From positions 1-60,942 of the forward strand of contig QEVT01000003.1 in the NCBI GenBank assembly GCA_003576755.1: a DNA stretch of 60,942 nucleotides, read 5' to 3'. Below are positions 59,642 through 60,942 of this stretch, in pieces. Made by a program: the position numbers and the translations under genes. Source of the DNA: a bacterium (lineage in GTDB: Bacteria; Chloroflexota; Anaerolineae; Epilineales; Epilineaceae). How positions within the stretch are numbered: position 1 is the stretch's first letter; every line of letters begins with the position of its first letter. Below the pieces are notes generated by a model. The model searched no databases. It was not told the origin of the DNA and saw only the letters and a program-made list of their open reading frames with translations.

Positions 59642-60942
59642 CGCCGTCCTCCAACGCGTACGCCACAGCCGCGTCGGCGTCCATCGCCCATCCCTCGGCA
59701 TGGGCGGCGTCGAACGCAGCGTCGCCGAGGGCGGCGCGCGTCGTCGCAATGGCACGGGCGTGGCGGCGGCCGCCAAGCTTGGTTTCGAACGTCAAGTCGA
59801 TGTTGTCGTAGAGCCGCTCCCCGGCGCCGATCAACCGCGCGGACCTCGCCCACTGGGCCCGTGCGGCGGCGAGCCACGCAAAGCGAGCGACCTGTTCAGG
59901 CAACCGATAGCGAATATTGTAAGCGACGCACACGGCGAGCGCTGTCCGATAGCGCATCTCGGCTTGGCTCAGCCTCCCGATCTCGAGGAGCACATCGCCG
60001 CTGTTGCCATTGCCGACGATCCGGGCCTGGGCGCTTTGAGACACTTCCTGGGCCGTTGCCGGGGAAGAGCCAGCATCGCACATCGCCAGGGCTTCGTCGT
60101 AGCATGCCTCCGCCGCTGTCCAATTGCCCCGCACCTCCGCGATGTACCCGAGGTTCTCGAGGGACAAGGCTTGATCGACGACGCTCGACACCTCGCGCTT
60201 GATCGCCAAGCTGGCCGAGAGATACGTTTCCGCTACATCGATGTCCTCTCGTTCAACGGACAAAATGCCGAGATCGTTGAGGCACCAAGCCTCGCCAAGG
60301 CGTTCGCCAATGGCTTGAAACGACTCGATCGCCATATGGTAGCGCGCATCGACAGCCGGATCCCGAAGATACAAGGAGATCAAGCTCAGGCCGTAGTGCG
60401 CGAAGCTCCGGGCACGCGGGTTGCTGTCGCCGTTCAACGCCAACGCGCGTTCGAGGTATCGGCGACCCGTCGAGAGCTGGCCGCCATCCAGCCAGTACCG
60501 CCACAGCCCCGCCCCCAACCGCACCGCGGTCGCCGCGTTCCCCGAATCGCACGCCCAGTCCACGGCCGCCCGGAGGTTCTCGTTGTCCGCCCGCATCCGC
60601 GCCAGCGCGCGCCCCGCATCCCCCTCGGGGTCGTCGCCGCCCGCGTCCTCGACCTCCCCGAGCGCCGCCACCCGCGTGACGAAGTGCGCCACATGCCGCT
60701 CGCGATACGCCTCGCGCTCGCCCGCCGCGATCAGCCGCTCGCGGGCGTACTCCCGCACCGTCTCGAGGAACCGGTACCGCGCCGCGCCTGACTGCTCCCC
60801 GGCGACGACGAGGCTCTTGTCGACCAGCCGCAGCAGCACGTCCACGACCTCCCAATCCTCCACCGGCTCCCCGCCGCACACCGCCTCCGCCGCCTCCAGC
60901 GTCCACCCCCCGCGGAACACCGCCAGCCGCCGGAACACCGCC
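59634..60942 (-). CDS. STAND-type regulator, paralogue of the next gene (partial, cut by window end)
   Basis: 436 codons visible; the 5' part lies beyond the window. FRRLAVFRGGWTLEAAEAVC, LLRLVDKSLVV and RYRFLETVREYARERL match the corresponding part of the gene at 57398, so the two are tandem paralogues. The C-terminal half has TPRs (ALSLENLGYIAEVRGNW, YRTALAVCVAYNIR) not clearly shared. An N-terminal cyclase domain is likely but not seen. Stop overlaps the downstream start by 8 bp. Confidence 0.85.
   Translation of the reverse strand, partial: AVFRRLAVFRGGWTLEAAEAVCGGEPVEDWEVVDVLLRLVDKSLVVAGEQSGAARYRFLETVREYARERLIAAGEREAYRERHVAHFVTRVAALGEVEDAGGDDPEGDAGRALARMRADNENLRAAVDWACDSGNAATAVRLGAGLWRYWLDGGQLSTGRRYLERALALNGDSNPRARSFAHYGLSLISLYLRDPAVDARYHMAIESFQAIGERLGEAWCLNDLGILSVEREDIDVAETYLSASLAIKREVSSVVDQALSLENLGYIAEVRGNWTAAEACYDEALAMCDAGSSPATAQEVSQSAQARIVGNGNSGDVLLEIGRLSQAEMRYRTALAVCVAYNIRYRLPEQVARFAWLAAARAQWARSARLIGAGERLYDNIDLTFETKLGGRRHARAIATTRAALGDAAFDAAHAEGWAMDADAAVAYALEDGDA

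Overview
The window is about 61 kb of GC-rich, tightly packed bacterial DNA. I found no transposase, phage gene or CRISPR array. The best guess for the source is Chloroflexota, Anaerolineae-like, at about 60 % confidence. The reasons are the high GC, many secreted proteins with Thr/Pro linkers ending in a YLP-type motif, a roadblock-domain/Rab-like GTPase operon otherwise familiar from cyanobacteria and Chloroflexi, tandem cyclase-STAND regulators, and a 16S rRNA gene with no 23S gene after it. This is inference from gene content and was not tested by phylogeny.

Layout. 1-290: 3' end of 16S rRNA and initiator tRNA. 529-4943 (+): coaX, coaBC and a GH18-like secreted protein. 4906-6744 (-): a subtilase-fold protein lacking catalytic residues. 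7072-13249 (+): etfBA, a membrane-anchored protein, pth, a glycosyltransferase and two sugar-nucleotide epimerases in one tight run. 13489-16967 (+): rplU, rpmA, rpmE, thyX, dcd and a second, divergent coaX. 17106-19930 (+): a secreted protein and a TPR membrane protein, then tRNA-Ser(CGA). 20228-27119 (-): four secreted proteins, three of them von Willebrand A proteins. 27521: tRNA-Ser(GGA). 27682-31182 (-): a four-gene signalling operon (coiled coil, roadblock/SH3 membrane protein, Rab-like GTPase, histidine kinase). 31357-36332: hemW, a membrane-anchored Mrr-type nuclease-fold protein, and a class A PBP of the 1C type. 36449-42244: a very large alpha-2-macroglobulin lipoprotein beside the PBP. 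42324-46802: a DinB-like protein and a CotH/LTD secreted protein. 47014-50350 (+): two AAA+ ATPases, the second fused to an OmpR-type DNA-binding domain and preceded by three GTCAG repeats at exact 11-bp spacing. 50429-56028 (-): a thiamin locus (thiL, thiE, thiW, fused ECF ATPases, ecfT, thiD). 56185-60942 (-): a lipoprotein and two tandem class III cyclase/STAND regulators, the last cut by the window edge.

Three themes run through the window. (1) Several genes (hemW, the Mrr-like gene, the PBP, a VWA gene, thiE, the TPR gene) have a promoter whose -10 box lies 6-13 nt from the start codon, so leaderless or near-leaderless mRNA looks common. (2) Surface proteins repeatedly carry enzyme or binding folds with the key residues replaced: the subtilase triad, the GH18 acid, the VWA metal site and the A2M thioester. 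(3) Secreted proteins share a Tyr/Phe-Leu-Pro motif after a Thr/Pro-rich linker, which may be a lineage-specific surface-anchoring or sorting tag. The strongest candidates for undescribed systems are the GTPase/roadblock operon and the AAA+/AAA+-wHTH pair with its phased repeats.
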